Numbered from the stretch's first letter, positions 1 through 8,600 are shown. The stretch: 8,600 bases of DNA from Pseudomonadota bacterium (GCA_023428035.1 JAEYZO010000347.1:1-8600), one strand, 5' to 3'. Translations and numbers: made by a program. Notes: generated from the letters alone by a model not told the origin.

Positions 1-2
1 AT

Positions 3-9
3 CCCCCTC
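3..9 (-). promoter_or_regulatory. Possible ribosome binding site for rpoC, beyond the left edge
   Basis: Downstream of the rpoB stop the minus strand reads GAGGGGG at the very edge of the window. In this cluster rpoC almost always follows rpoB directly, so this purine run is probably the Shine-Dalgarno sequence of rpoC, whose start would lie a few bases outside. The start codon itself is not visible, so this is inference from gene order plus the motif. Confidence 0.4.
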
Positions 10-23
10 GGCGGACCGAACCA

Positions 24-4211
<4,188 letters not shown>

Positions 4212-4635
4212 CAACGTCTCCTCGGTGCTGGTCGCGCGCCCTCCCTACGGGCCCTTCAGCGCCACCGCCCCGACGATCCTCGCGGAGTAGTATGACTCGA
4301 CGCGCGGGGTCTCCCGGCGGCGGTGGCTCCTTCGCGCCCGGCACCCCGCGGTGATTGCCCCTCTCGGGGCGGCGGAGTCCGGTGCGAGTGTCGCTGTTCA
4401 GGCTCTAGGGGAGTGCGCCGACCTCGGTACCTGCCATTGAATCCCGCGGACGACCGGCTGCGGGGTTTGCGCGGTGTTCGCGGTGCCTCCGATGCCTCCG
4501 ACAGGGGAGAGACACGGCGGGGGGTGACGGTGTGGCACGCTTCGCGCGTGCTTGCAAGACCCCGGAAGAACTTTCTTGCAGAGCCCGGGCCACTGAACGG
4601 GTGAGCGGAGGTCGAGGGGGTGAAGGGCAAATAGA
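4212..4635 (-). other. Long GC-rich leader between the rplL terminator-like hairpin and rpoB
   Basis: About 420 nt with no convincing gene. Visible structure on the minus strand: a tandem 9-mer TCGGAGGCA twice (4484-4501); a 6-bp hairpin GCACGC/GCGTGC with 5-nt loop (4535-4551); a 5-bp hairpin GCCCC/GGGGC with 4-nt loop (4357-4370); and a small inverted repeat GAGT/ACTC around CATACT (4285-4298), the least GC-rich spot. CATACT could be a -10 element, but no good -35 lies 16-18 nt upstream, so no promoter is called. The region probably holds an rpoB promoter or a processed leader, since the hairpin upstream should reduce transcription arriving from rplL. Open frames here have the Arg/Pro/Ser-rich composition of non-coding high-GC DNA. 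Confidence 0.5.
4218..4223 (-). promoter_or_regulatory. Ribosome binding site of rpoB
   Basis: GAGGAG on the minus strand, 6 nt before the ATG at 4211. It decides the start: the in-frame TTG immediately upstream would leave only 3 nt of spacing. Confidence 0.8.
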
Positions 4636-4674
4636 CGAAGCCCCCGGTGGGAGTTCTTCCCATCGGGGGCTTCG
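4631..4674 (-). terminator. Terminator-like hairpin (possible attenuator) between rplL and rpoB
   Basis: On the minus strand an 11-bp perfect stem, CGAAGCCCCCG paired with CGGGGGCTTCG (4664-4674 with 4636-4646), continues after one A·C mismatch into a 5-bp stem TGGGA/TCCCA closed by a 5-nt loop. It is followed by TCTATTT, a short, imperfect T-rich tail. The hairpin begins 36 nt after the rplL stop. E. coli has a partial terminator in the same place, which lets rpoBC be transcribed less than the ribosomal protein genes. The stem here is strong but the tail is weak, so partial termination is more likely than a full stop. On the plus strand the stem is not followed by a T run. Confidence 0.72.
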
Positions 4675-4683
4675 CTCAGCGTG

Positions 4684-4700
4684 CCTGCGTCGCGCGCAGG
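4684..4700 (-). other. Small hairpin just after rplL
   Basis: CCTGCG/CGCAGG, a 6-bp perfect stem with a 5-nt loop, sits between the rplL stop and the larger terminator-like hairpin. It has no T tail. Together the two form a tandem structure in the rplL 3' region and could serve as an RNA processing or stability element; E. coli has an RNase III site in this interval. Function is inferred from position only. Confidence 0.35.
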
Positions 4701-4710
4701 ACGCGGCCGG

Positions 4711-5085
4711 TCACTTGACGGTGACGGTCGCGCCGGCGTCGGTCAGCTTCTTCTTGAGGTCCTCGGCGGCGGCCTTCTCGAGGCCCTCCTTCACCATCTT
4801 GGGCGCGCCCTCGACCAGCGCCTTCGCCTCGGCGAGGCCGAGGCCGGTGATCTCGCGGACCACCTTGATGACGTTGATCTTGTTCGCGCCGGCGGCGGTG
4901 AGCTCCACGTTGAACTCGGTCTGCTCCTCGACCACGGGCTTCGCGGTCTCGGTGCCGCCGCCGGGGGCGGCGACGGCCACGGGGGCGGCCTTGACGCCGA
5001 GCTTCTCCTCGAGGGCCTTCACGAGCTCCGAGGCCTCGAGCAGGGTGAGCTTGCTGATGTTGTCCACGAGCGACTGGATTTCCAT
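4711..5085 (-). CDS. rplL: 50S ribosomal protein L7/L12
   Basis: L12, 124 aa, the multicopy stalk protein that recruits and activates translational GTPases (EF-Tu, EF-G, IF2, RF3). The N-terminal dimerisation and L10-binding domain spans about residues 1-33 (VDNISKLTLLEASELVKALEE). The flexible Ala/Pro/Gly hinge is about 34-55 (PVAVAAPGGGTE). The globular C-terminal domain is about 56-124 and carries the family signature KINVIKVVREITGLGLAEAK and ends in ATVTVK. Length matches the family (about 120-130). AAGGAG lies 8 nt before the ATG. The gene follows rplJ after 72 nt, a space almost filled by a 20-codon open frame whose stop abuts this binding site. Terminator-like structure follows. Confidence 0.99.
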   Translation of the reverse strand: MEIQSLVDNISKLTLLEASELVKALEEKLGVKAAPVAVAAPGGGTETAKPVVEEQTEFNVELTAAGANKINVIKVVREITGLGLAEAKALVEGAPKMVKEGLEKAAAEDLKKKLTDAGATVTVK

Positions 5086-5098
5086 GGTGATCTCTCCT

Positions 5099-5161
5099 TC
5101 AGACTTTCTTGTGCGCGGTGAGCGCCTTGTTGATCTTCTTGTGTACGAGCTTGTTCGTCAT
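5099..5161 (-). CDS. Putative 20-aa basic peptide between rplJ and rplL
   Basis: An ATG overlaps the rplJ stop (ATGA) and opens a 20-codon frame, MTNKLVHKKINKALTAHKKV, ending TGA directly against the AGGAG of rplL. It has six Lys, two His and no acidic residue. Codon-position composition is striking: G or C at 18 of 20 third positions, 8 of 20 first and 4 of 20 second. That is the pattern of real genes in this genome and not of its spacers. There is no well-placed Shine-Dalgarno of its own; GGGCGG touches the ATG. If translated, it would be by termination-reinitiation after rplJ. It could be a small protein, a coupling leader that keeps ribosomes moving into rplL, or the remnant of a longer L10 tail. 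I recognise no family, and conservation is untested. Confidence 0.42.
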   Translation of the reverse strand: MTNKLVHKKINKALTAHKKV

Positions 5162-5736
5162 CCGCCCTGGGCCGCCAGCTTGTCCTGCCAGGCCTTGAGC
5201 ACGTAGACGAGGTTCTGCGCCGGGGCGTTGATGATCGCGACGACGTTCTGCGCCGGGGCCTGGAGGGTCGCGAGCGCCATCGCCTGCGTCTCCTTGAGGC
5301 CGGGGAGCTTCGACATCTCGCCCTCGACCCACGCGCCGTCGCGGACCTGACCGCCCAGGAGGCCGGCCTTGACCGTGAGCTTCTCGCCCGCCGGGCCCGC
5401 GTCCTTCTTGAACTGGACGATGGCCTTGGCGGCGGCCGAGGGGTCTTCCTTGCACCACGCGATGCCGGTCATCCCCATGAGGGACTTGTGCTGCGTGCGG
5501 AGGGAACCCCGGCCGAGGTCTCCGACGATCGCCTTGTAGGGCGTGTCCTTCAGGGCGTGGCGGATCAGGGTGTTCTTCACCACCTTGTACTCGACGCCGA
5601 CCTTCTTGAACTCCCTGCGGAGCTTCGAGACGGACGCGACGTTGAGGCCCTTGAAGTCGATCAGCACCGCGGCCACGGCGCCGTCGAAGCGCTCGCGGAC
5701 CTGGGTGATCTCGTCAGTCTTCTGCGTCTTGTTCAT
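5158..5736 (-). CDS. rplJ: 50S ribosomal protein L10
   Basis: L10, 192 aa, anchors the L12 dimers to the GTPase-associated region of 23S rRNA, next to L11. The N-terminal RNA-binding domain contains LIDFKGLNVASVSKLRREFK (residues 25-44) and the typical KVVKNTL (51-57). The C-terminal helix, about 145-190, has repeated hydrophobic segments with APAQN at 160-164 and 171-175, the region that docks L12 dimers. E. coli L10 is 165 aa; part of the difference is a Gly/Arg/Lys-rich stretch at about 72-90. The start ATG has GAGGAGG about 9 nt upstream, lying inside the end of rplA. Only 4 nt separate the two genes, so translation is probably coupled and there is no room for a separate L10 leader. The stop TGA overlaps the ATG of the small frame that follows. 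Confidence 0.98.
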   Translation of the reverse strand: MNKTQKTDEITQVRERFDGAVAAVLIDFKGLNVASVSKLRREFKKVGVEYKVVKNTLIRHALKDTPYKAIVGDLGRGSLRTQHKSLMGMTGIAWCKEDPSAAAKAIVQFKKDAGPAGEKLTVKAGLLGGQVRDGAWVEGEMSKLPGLKETQAMALATLQAPAQNVVAIINAPAQNLVYVLKAWQDKLAAQGG

Positions 5737-5740
5737 GGCT

Positions 5741-6454
5741 CTACGCCTCCTCGGTCTTCTCGGTGAAGGCCGCGGGGTCGATCTTCACGCCGGGGCCCAT
5801 CGTGGACGACAGCGTGATCGACCGGAGGTAGGTGCCCTTCGCCGTCGCGGGCTTGGCCCGGACGAGCGCCTGCACCACCGCCTTCGCGTTCTCGCGGATG
5901 GCGTCGGGCGTGAACGAGGCCTTGCCGATGCGGGCCTGGACGACGCCGGCCCTCTCGGTGCGGTACTCGATCTTGCCGCCCTTGGCCTCGCGGACCGCGT
6001 TGGCGATGTCGAAGGTCACGGTGCCGACCTTCGGGTTCGGCATGAGGCCGCGGGGGCCCAGCACGCGGCCGAGCTTGCCCACCTGGACCATCATGTCGGG
6101 GGTCGCGATCACGCGCTCGAAGTCGAGGAAGGAACCGTCGGCCACCTTCGCCACGAGCTCGTCGGAGCCCACGAAGTCAGCGCCCGCTTCCCTGGCCTCG
6201 CGCTCCTTGTCGCCCTTCGCGAACACGAGCACTCGCACGGACTGCCCCGTGCCGTGCGGCAGCACGAGCGCGCCGCGGACCATCTGATCGGCGTGCTTCG
6301 GGTTCACCCCGAGCCGCACCGCGATCTCGACGGTCTCGTCGAACTTCGCCGTGGCGCACTTCTTCACCAGCTCAGCGGCCTCTTCGAGGCCGTAGCGCCG
6401 GCTGTCGTCGACCATCTTCTCGAGGGCCTGACGACGCTTCGGAATCTTCGCCAT
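5741..6454 (-). CDS. rplA: 50S ribosomal protein L1
   Basis: L1, 237 aa (E. coli 234), builds the mobile L1 stalk on 23S rRNA that moves deacylated tRNA out of the E site. In many bacteria it also represses its own operon by binding mRNA. The N-terminus MAKIPKRRQALEKMV is typical. Domain II occupies roughly residues 67-160 and holds the family signature KLGRVLGPRGLMPNPKVGTV (127-146). Domain I returns at the C-terminus (YLRSITLSSTMGPGVKID, 209-226). GGAGG lies 6 nt before the ATG. It is separated from rplK by a 134-nt GC-rich spacer with repeats and a hairpin, longer than the usual close rplK-rplA spacing, and from rplJ by 4 nt. The stop is TAG. Confidence 0.99.
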   Translation of the reverse strand: MAKIPKRRQALEKMVDDSRRYGLEEAAELVKKCATAKFDETVEIAVRLGVNPKHADQMVRGALVLPHGTGQSVRVLVFAKGDKEREAREAGADFVGSDELVAKVADGSFLDFERVIATPDMMVQVGKLGRVLGPRGLMPNPKVGTVTFDIANAVREAKGGKIEYRTERAGVVQARIGKASFTPDAIRENAKAVVQALVRAKPATAKGTYLRSITLSSTMGPGVKIDPAAFTEKTEEA

Positions 6455-6474
6455 CCATCACCTCCATCGGCCCG

Positions 6475-6526
6475 ACCGCGGGCTCAACCGCGGGCGGAGC
6501 CTCCCACCGCGCCCCGCGGGCGGTGG
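6475..6526 (-). repeat. Three GCCCGCGG copies and a hairpin ahead of rplA
   Basis: In the rplK–rplA spacer the minus strand carries GCCCGCGG three times (6476-6483, 6488-6495, 6514-6521). The first two belong to a 9-bp direct repeat with a 3-nt gap. The third lies within a hairpin whose 7-bp arms CCACCGC/GCGGTGG are at 6504-6510 and 6520-6526. The set ends just upstream of the rplA ribosome binding site. It could be a translational control element, since L1 is an RNA-binding autoregulator in other bacteria, or simply GC-rich drift. The rest of the 6455-6588 spacer has a T-rich TCTCTTTTCC right after the rplK stop, without a preceding hairpin. Confidence 0.4.
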
Positions 6527-6588
6527 TGCTGCAAAGGGCTGTTGGACCTCGCGCGAGCGCGGCGTCTGCGGAGCCCCGGAAAAGAGAT

Positions 6589-7011
6589 TCAGTCCGTGAT
6601 GTCGATGCCCATGGAGCGCGCCGTGCCGCGCACCGAGCGGATCGCCGACTCGAGGTCGTCGGTGTTGAGGTCCTCGAGCTTCTGCTTCGCGATCTCGACG
6701 ACCTTCGAAGCGGGGAGCGAGCCGATCTTCTCCTTGTTGGGCCGGGCCGAGCCCTTGTCCGCGCCCACGGCCTTCATCAGAAGGATCGAGGTGGGCGGGG
6801 TCTTCAGGATGAACGTGAAGGACTTGTCCGAGTAGACCGTGATGACCACGGGGATGATCATCCCCTTCTGGGCCATGGTCTTGGCGTTGAAGTCCTTGAT
6901 GAACATCGGGATGTTCACGCCGGCCTGACCGAGGACGGGGCCGATGGGGGGGCCCGGCTTCGCCTCGCCCGCCGGGGCCTGGAGCTTGACCTGTCCGACT
7001 ACCTTCTTCAT
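6589..7011 (-). CDS. rplK: 50S ribosomal protein L11
   Basis: L11, 140 aa (E. coli 142), binds the 23S rRNA GTPase-associated centre at the base of the stalk. It is part of the thiostrepton site and is needed for RelA-dependent stringent signalling in well-studied species. The N-terminal domain shows the proline-rich PGPPIGPVLGQAGVNI (residues 19-34). The C-terminal rRNA-binding domain, from about 72, has TPPTSILLMKAVG and ends with the family signature RSVRGTARSMGI (126-137). GAGG lies 7 nt before the ATG at 7011. The gene is 114 nt downstream of nusG, and two hairpins fill the gap, in the place where the L1 operator lies in E. coli (the rplK leader). The stop is TGA. Confidence 0.99.
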   Translation of the reverse strand: MKKVVGQVKLQAPAGEAKPGPPIGPVLGQAGVNIPMFIKDFNAKTMAQKGMIIPVVITVYSDKSFTFILKTPPTSILLMKAVGADKGSARPNKEKIGSLPASKVVEIAKQKLEDLNTDDLESAIRSVRGTARSMGIDITD

Positions 7012-7036
7012 CGCGTTGCCTCACCGACGGGTTCTC

Positions 7037-7067
7037 GGCTCCGCCCCTCTCCGGGAGGGGCTTCGCC
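7037..7067 (-). promoter_or_regulatory. Hairpin in the rplK leader, proximal
   Basis: On the minus strand a 7-bp stem GCCCCTC/GAGGGGC (7055-7061 with 7043-7049) has a 5-nt loop. It is extended by an outer GGC/GCC across a 3x3 purine loop, GAA facing GGA, which could stack as non-canonical G·A pairs. It sits 15 nt upstream of the rplK Shine-Dalgarno. L1 or processing control is possible from position, but no consensus L1 site was identified. Confidence 0.45.
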
Positions 7068-7069
7068 TC

Positions 7070-7108
7070 GCACGGGGCCCGAGAGGGCGTCTCCCTCTCG
7101 GTTCGTGC
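7070..7108 (-). promoter_or_regulatory. Long hairpin in the nusG–rplK spacer, distal
   Basis: A perfect 9-bp stem CCGAGAGGG/CCCTCTCGG (7093-7101 with 7079-7087) has a 5-nt loop. It is extended by a further 5 bp, GCACG/CGTGC (7104-7108 with 7070-7074), across an asymmetric internal loop of AA against GCCC. It starts 17 nt after the nusG stop. No T run follows, so an intrinsic terminator is unlikely; an RNA-protein binding or processing site is a better guess. Confidence 0.5.
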
Positions 7109-7125
7109 TGGGCCCGCCGTCGTTG

Positions 7126-7659
7126 TCAGGTCGTGAGCTTCTCGACCTGGTTGTACCCGAGCTCGACGGCCGTGGGACGGCCGAAGATGGTCACCAGGAC
7201 CTTCAGCTTCTGCCTCTCGGGACGGACCTCTTCGACCACGCCCTGGAAGTTCGCGAAGGCCCCGTCGACGACCTTCACCTGGTCGTTGACTTCGAAATTC
7301 ACCTTCGGGCGCGGGGCGATGCCCGTGCCCTCGATCTGGCGCTTGATGTTCTCGACCTCGCGCGAGGGCACCGGGGTCGGGTTCTGGTCGCCCAGGAAGC
7401 CCGTGACCTTCGGCGTGTCCTTCACGAGGTGCCAGGTCATGTCGTTCATCTCCATCTCGACGAAGACGTAACCCGGGTAGAACTTGCGGCTCTCCAAGCG
7501 CTGCTTGCCGTTGCGCGTCGTGGAGACGTTCTCCGACGGCACGAGGATCTCGCCGAAGTACTTGTCCATCGAGGCGTTGCGGATGCGCTCGAGGAGCGAG
7601 GCCTTCACCTTGTTCTCGTACCCCGAGTAGGCCTGCACGATGTAGTAGTTCATCGACAT
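7126..7659 (-). CDS. nusG: Transcription termination/antitermination factor NusG
   Basis: NusG, 177 aa (E. coli 181), binds the RNA polymerase clamp, suppresses or tunes pausing, and links polymerase to Rho or to the leading ribosome through S10. The NGN domain covers about residues 3-112 (YYIVQAYSGYENKVKASL, then RKFYPGYVFVEM at 58-69). A short linker leads to the C-terminal KOW domain, about 120-177 (GAFANFQGVVEEV, then LVTIFGRPTAVEL). Two ATGs compete; the one at 7659 has GGAG 7 nt upstream, while the one at 7653 would have 13 nt, so 7659 is chosen. It follows secE after 68 nt, which hold a minor 6-bp hairpin (7690-7706). The secE-nusG pair is a near-universal bacterial arrangement. Confidence 0.98.
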   Translation of the reverse strand: MSMNYYIVQAYSGYENKVKASLLERIRNASMDKYFGEILVPSENVSTTRNGKQRLESRKFYPGYVFVEMEMNDMTWHLVKDTPKVTGFLGDQNPTPVPSREVENIKRQIEGTGIAPRPKVNFEVNDQVKVVDGAFANFQGVVEEVRPERQKLKVLVTIFGRPTAVELGYNQVEKLTT

Positions 7660-7666
7660 GAGAGTT

Positions 7667-7670
7667 CTCC
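7667..7670 (-). promoter_or_regulatory. Ribosome binding site of nusG
   Basis: GGAG on the minus strand, 7 nt before the ATG at 7659. It favours that start over the second ATG two codons later. Confidence 0.65.
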
Positions 7671-7727
7671 GGGGCTGAACGCTGCCGGCGCGCCCTCGCG
7701 GGGCGCCGCGCGGACTCCCCGCGTGGC

Positions 7728-8114
7728 TTACTCGCTCAGGTAGATCAGGTTGGTGAACCAGTTCCAGAAGCGGTCGAGGCCGAAGATCACCACCGCGGCC
7801 ACGACCGAGGTGCCGAGCACGACCAGGGTGGCGTTGGTGGTCTCTTCCTTGGTGGGCCAGGTGACGGCGGCGAGCTCGTCGATGGTCTCCATCGCGAGGG
7901 TCCGCAAGCGCTCGTTGCGCCACGCGAGCACCACGCACACCAGGCCCACCACCACGCCGATGACGTTGGCGGTGTTCTCGTGGCCGGCCCAGACGGCCTC
8001 GGTGAGGTGGCTCACGAGGTACGCCACGATGCAGCCGCCCACGAAGAACCCGGTGTAGAGGTACTTCGCGGTGCCGAGCAGGTGCGTGGCGGCGCGGTCG
8101 GGGTGGGTGCTCAC
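7728..8114 (-). CDS. secE: Protein translocase subunit SecE
   Basis: SecE, 128 aa, clamps SecY in the SecYEG channel of the inner membrane. The sequence predicts three membrane segments: about residues 17-37 (YLYTGFFVGGCIVAYLV), 49-65 (ANVIGVVVGLVCVVLAW) and 95-121 (ATLVVLGTSVVAAVVIFGL). The cytosolic amphipathic helix before the last one carries the family core ELAAVTWPTKEET (80-92). E. coli SecE (127 aa) also has three segments, while many bacteria keep only the last. The start is GTG at 8114, with GGAG 7 nt upstream; the upstream sequence is the tRNA gene, only 25 nt away, so a longer protein is unlikely. The stop is TAA. It is followed by nusG. Confidence 0.96.
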   Translation of the reverse strand: MSTHPDRAATHLLGTAKYLYTGFFVGGCIVAYLVSHLTEAVWAGHENTANVIGVVVGLVCVVLAWRNERLRTLAMETIDELAAVTWPTKEETTNATLVVLGTSVVAAVVIFGLDRFWNWFTNLIYLSE

Positions 8115-8121
8115 GGTGCTA

Positions 8122-8125
8122 CTCC
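8122..8125 (-). promoter_or_regulatory. Ribosome binding site of secE
   Basis: GGAG on the minus strand, 7 nt before the GTG at 8114. It supports the non-ATG start and lies within the 25-nt gap after the tRNA, so the tRNA 3' end must be cut out of a transcript that also carries secE. Confidence 0.6.
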
Positions 8126-8139
8126 AAGGGTGACTTCGG

Positions 8140-8212
8140 CAGGGGGCGAGGGACTCGAACCCACGACCTGCGGATTTGGAATCCGCTGCTCTACCAACTG
8201 AGCTAGCCCCCT
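8140..8212 (-). tRNA. tRNA-Trp (anticodon CCA)
   Basis: A 73-nt cloverleaf. The acceptor stem is AGGGGGC/GCCCCCT with discriminator G; the D arm is GCTC-AGTTGGTA-GAGC; the anticodon arm is GCGGA-TTCCAAA-TCCGC with CCA in the loop; the variable loop is AGGTC; the T arm has loop TTCGAGT. The 3' CCA is not encoded (CCG follows the discriminator), so it must be added by the CCA-adding enzyme. The T stem GTGGG/CCCTC contains one T·T mismatch at its second pair; all other stems are perfect. tRNA-Trp ahead of secE in the tuf-rpmG-secE-nusG cluster is a familiar arrangement. Confidence 0.96.
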
Positions 8213-8229
8213 GTAGGGCTGTCGGTGCG

Positions 8230-8388
8230 TCAACGACTCTCGTGGTGGAGGGTGTGGGCGTTGCAGGCCGTGCAGAACTTCTTCAGCGCCAGCGGCTTCG
8301 CGCCCGGGGAACCCGCGCGGGTCGTCTTGTAGTTCCGACGCCCGCAGTTCTCGCACGCGAGGACCACCTTGATCCGCGCGGTTCCCAT
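8230..8388 (-). CDS. rpmG: 50S ribosomal protein L33, zinc-ribbon form
   Basis: L33, 52 aa, a small protein of the large subunit near the E site. It reads MGTARIKVVLACENCGRRNY at the start, with KFCTACNAHTLHHESR at the end. Cysteines C12, C15, C39 and C42 form two CxxC knuckles, so this is the zinc-binding C+ form; E. coli L33 lacks them. C+/C- pairs of L33 are often exchanged under zinc limitation, but no second copy or Zur site is visible here. AGAGGG lies about 5 nt before the ATG at 8388. It sits 33 nt after tuf and 17 nt before tRNA-Trp, a typical place. The stop is TGA. Confidence 0.96.
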   Translation of the reverse strand: MGTARIKVVLACENCGRRNYKTTRAGSPGAKPLALKKFCTACNAHTLHHESR

Positions 8389-8421
8389 CGTCGCCCTCTC
8401 GTTTCTCCGGGGGTGTGTTCG

Positions 8422-8600
8422 TTACTCGGTGATCTTGGTGACGACGCCGGCGCCGACGGTCTTGCCGCCCTCACGGATGGCGAAGCGCATCTGCTCCTCG
8501 AGCGCGACGGGGGTGATGAGCTCGATCTCGACGGTGATGTTGTCACCGGGCATCACCATCTTGACGTCCTCGGGCAGCTTGACGATGCCCGTCACGTCGG
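8422..8600 (-). CDS. tuf: Elongation factor Tu, C-terminal part (5' end outside window)
   Basis: The last 58 codons of EF-Tu, the GTPase that delivers aminoacyl-tRNA to the ribosome. Visible sequence is the end of the third, beta-barrel domain: KMVMPGDNITVEIELITPVA, then EQMRFAIREGGKTVGAGVVT and the usual ending KITE with stop TAA. This part helps contact tRNA and EF-Ts; the nucleotide-binding domain lies beyond the right edge. The gene heads the visible cluster, with rpmG 33 nt downstream. Proteobacteria often carry two tuf genes, one here and one in the str operon, so which copy number applies cannot be told from this window. Confidence 0.97.
   Translation of the reverse strand, partial: DVTGIVKLPEDVKMVMPGDNITVEIELITPVALEEQMRFAIREGGKTVGAGVVTKITE

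Noticed and set aside
4212..4214. TTG as the rpoB start, one codon upstream of the ATG.
   Set aside because: GAGGAG would be only 3 nt away from the TTG but 6 nt from the ATG.
4256..4663. A 135-codon minus-strand frame filling the rplL–rpoB spacer.
   Set aside because: It starts inside the terminator-like hairpin, has an Arg/Pro/Ser/Gly-rich composition typical of non-coding GC-rich DNA, and matches no family I know.
6548..6557. The 10-bp palindrome CTCGCGCGAG in the rplK–rplA spacer.
   Set aside because: Short GC palindromes are expected by chance at this base composition; no second copy or nearby promoter supports an operator.
5543..6835. A 430-codon plus-strand frame across rplJ, rplA and the start of the L11 region.
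   Set aside because: It is antisense to three certain ribosomal protein genes, has low-complexity composition, and crosses gene boundaries without regard to them.
7690..7706. A 6-bp hairpin GCGCCC/GGGCGC between secE and nusG.
   Set aside because: It is weak and of pure GC composition, with no T tail; probably chance.
6523..7743. A 406-codon plus-strand frame across rplK and nusG.
   Set aside because: Same high-GC antisense artefact; no recognisable motif or suitable start context.
7660..7938. An N-terminal extension of NusG to 270 aa.
   Set aside because: It would run through most of secE in another frame; the normal NusG N-terminus and a well-placed binding site lie at 7659.
8111..8356. 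An 81-codon minus-strand frame over rpmG and the tRNA.
   Set aside because: It is out of frame with L33, whose four cysteines and conserved ends fix the true frame, and it runs through the tRNA gene.

Overview
The window lies inside the conserved bacterial translation/transcription supercluster. Every gene is on the minus strand, so transcription runs from right to left: tuf (3' end only) – rpmG – tRNA-Trp – secE – nusG – rplK – rplA – rplJ – rplL – rpoB, with rpoC expected just past base 1. DNA is G+C-rich, roughly two thirds by eye. Third codon positions are almost always G or C, which is why long open frames appear on the opposite strand. The RpoB, NusG and L10 sequences look proteobacterial in the broad sense. 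The RpoB N-terminus resembles myxobacterial (Myxococcota/deltaproteobacterial) RpoB as I remember it, so my best guess is a high-GC Myxococcota member. This is inference from recall, not a database result.

Layout by position. 8422-8600 is the last 58 codons of EF-Tu. 8230-8388 is a 52-aa zinc-ribbon L33, followed by tRNA-Trp(CCA) at 8140-8212. 7728-8114 is SecE (GTG start, three predicted membrane segments) and 7126-7659 is NusG. 6589-7011 is L11, 5741-6454 L1, 5158-5736 L10, 4711-5085 L7/L12, and 24-4211 the RNA polymerase beta subunit. Spacers hold most of the structure not explained by genes: two hairpins ahead of rplK, a three-copy GCCCGCGG motif and hairpin ahead of rplA, a strong hairpin with a short T-rich tail after rplL, and about 420 nt of GC-rich leader before rpoB.

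The genes work together in gene expression. EF-Tu, L33, L11, L1, L10 and L7/L12 serve the ribosome; L11, L10 and L12 form the stalk that recruits EF-Tu and other GTPases. tRNA-Trp feeds translation, SecE is part of the protein-export channel, and NusG and RpoB act in transcription. Co-location allows ribosome and polymerase synthesis to be balanced, and the rplL–rpoB hairpin is a plausible place where the two are uncoupled.

No new multi-gene system is visible; this is core housekeeping DNA. The most interesting unexplained item is a 20-codon, strongly basic open frame at 5099-5161. It starts on the rplJ stop (ATGA overlap), ends against the rplL ribosome binding site, and has the base-by-codon-position pattern of a real gene.
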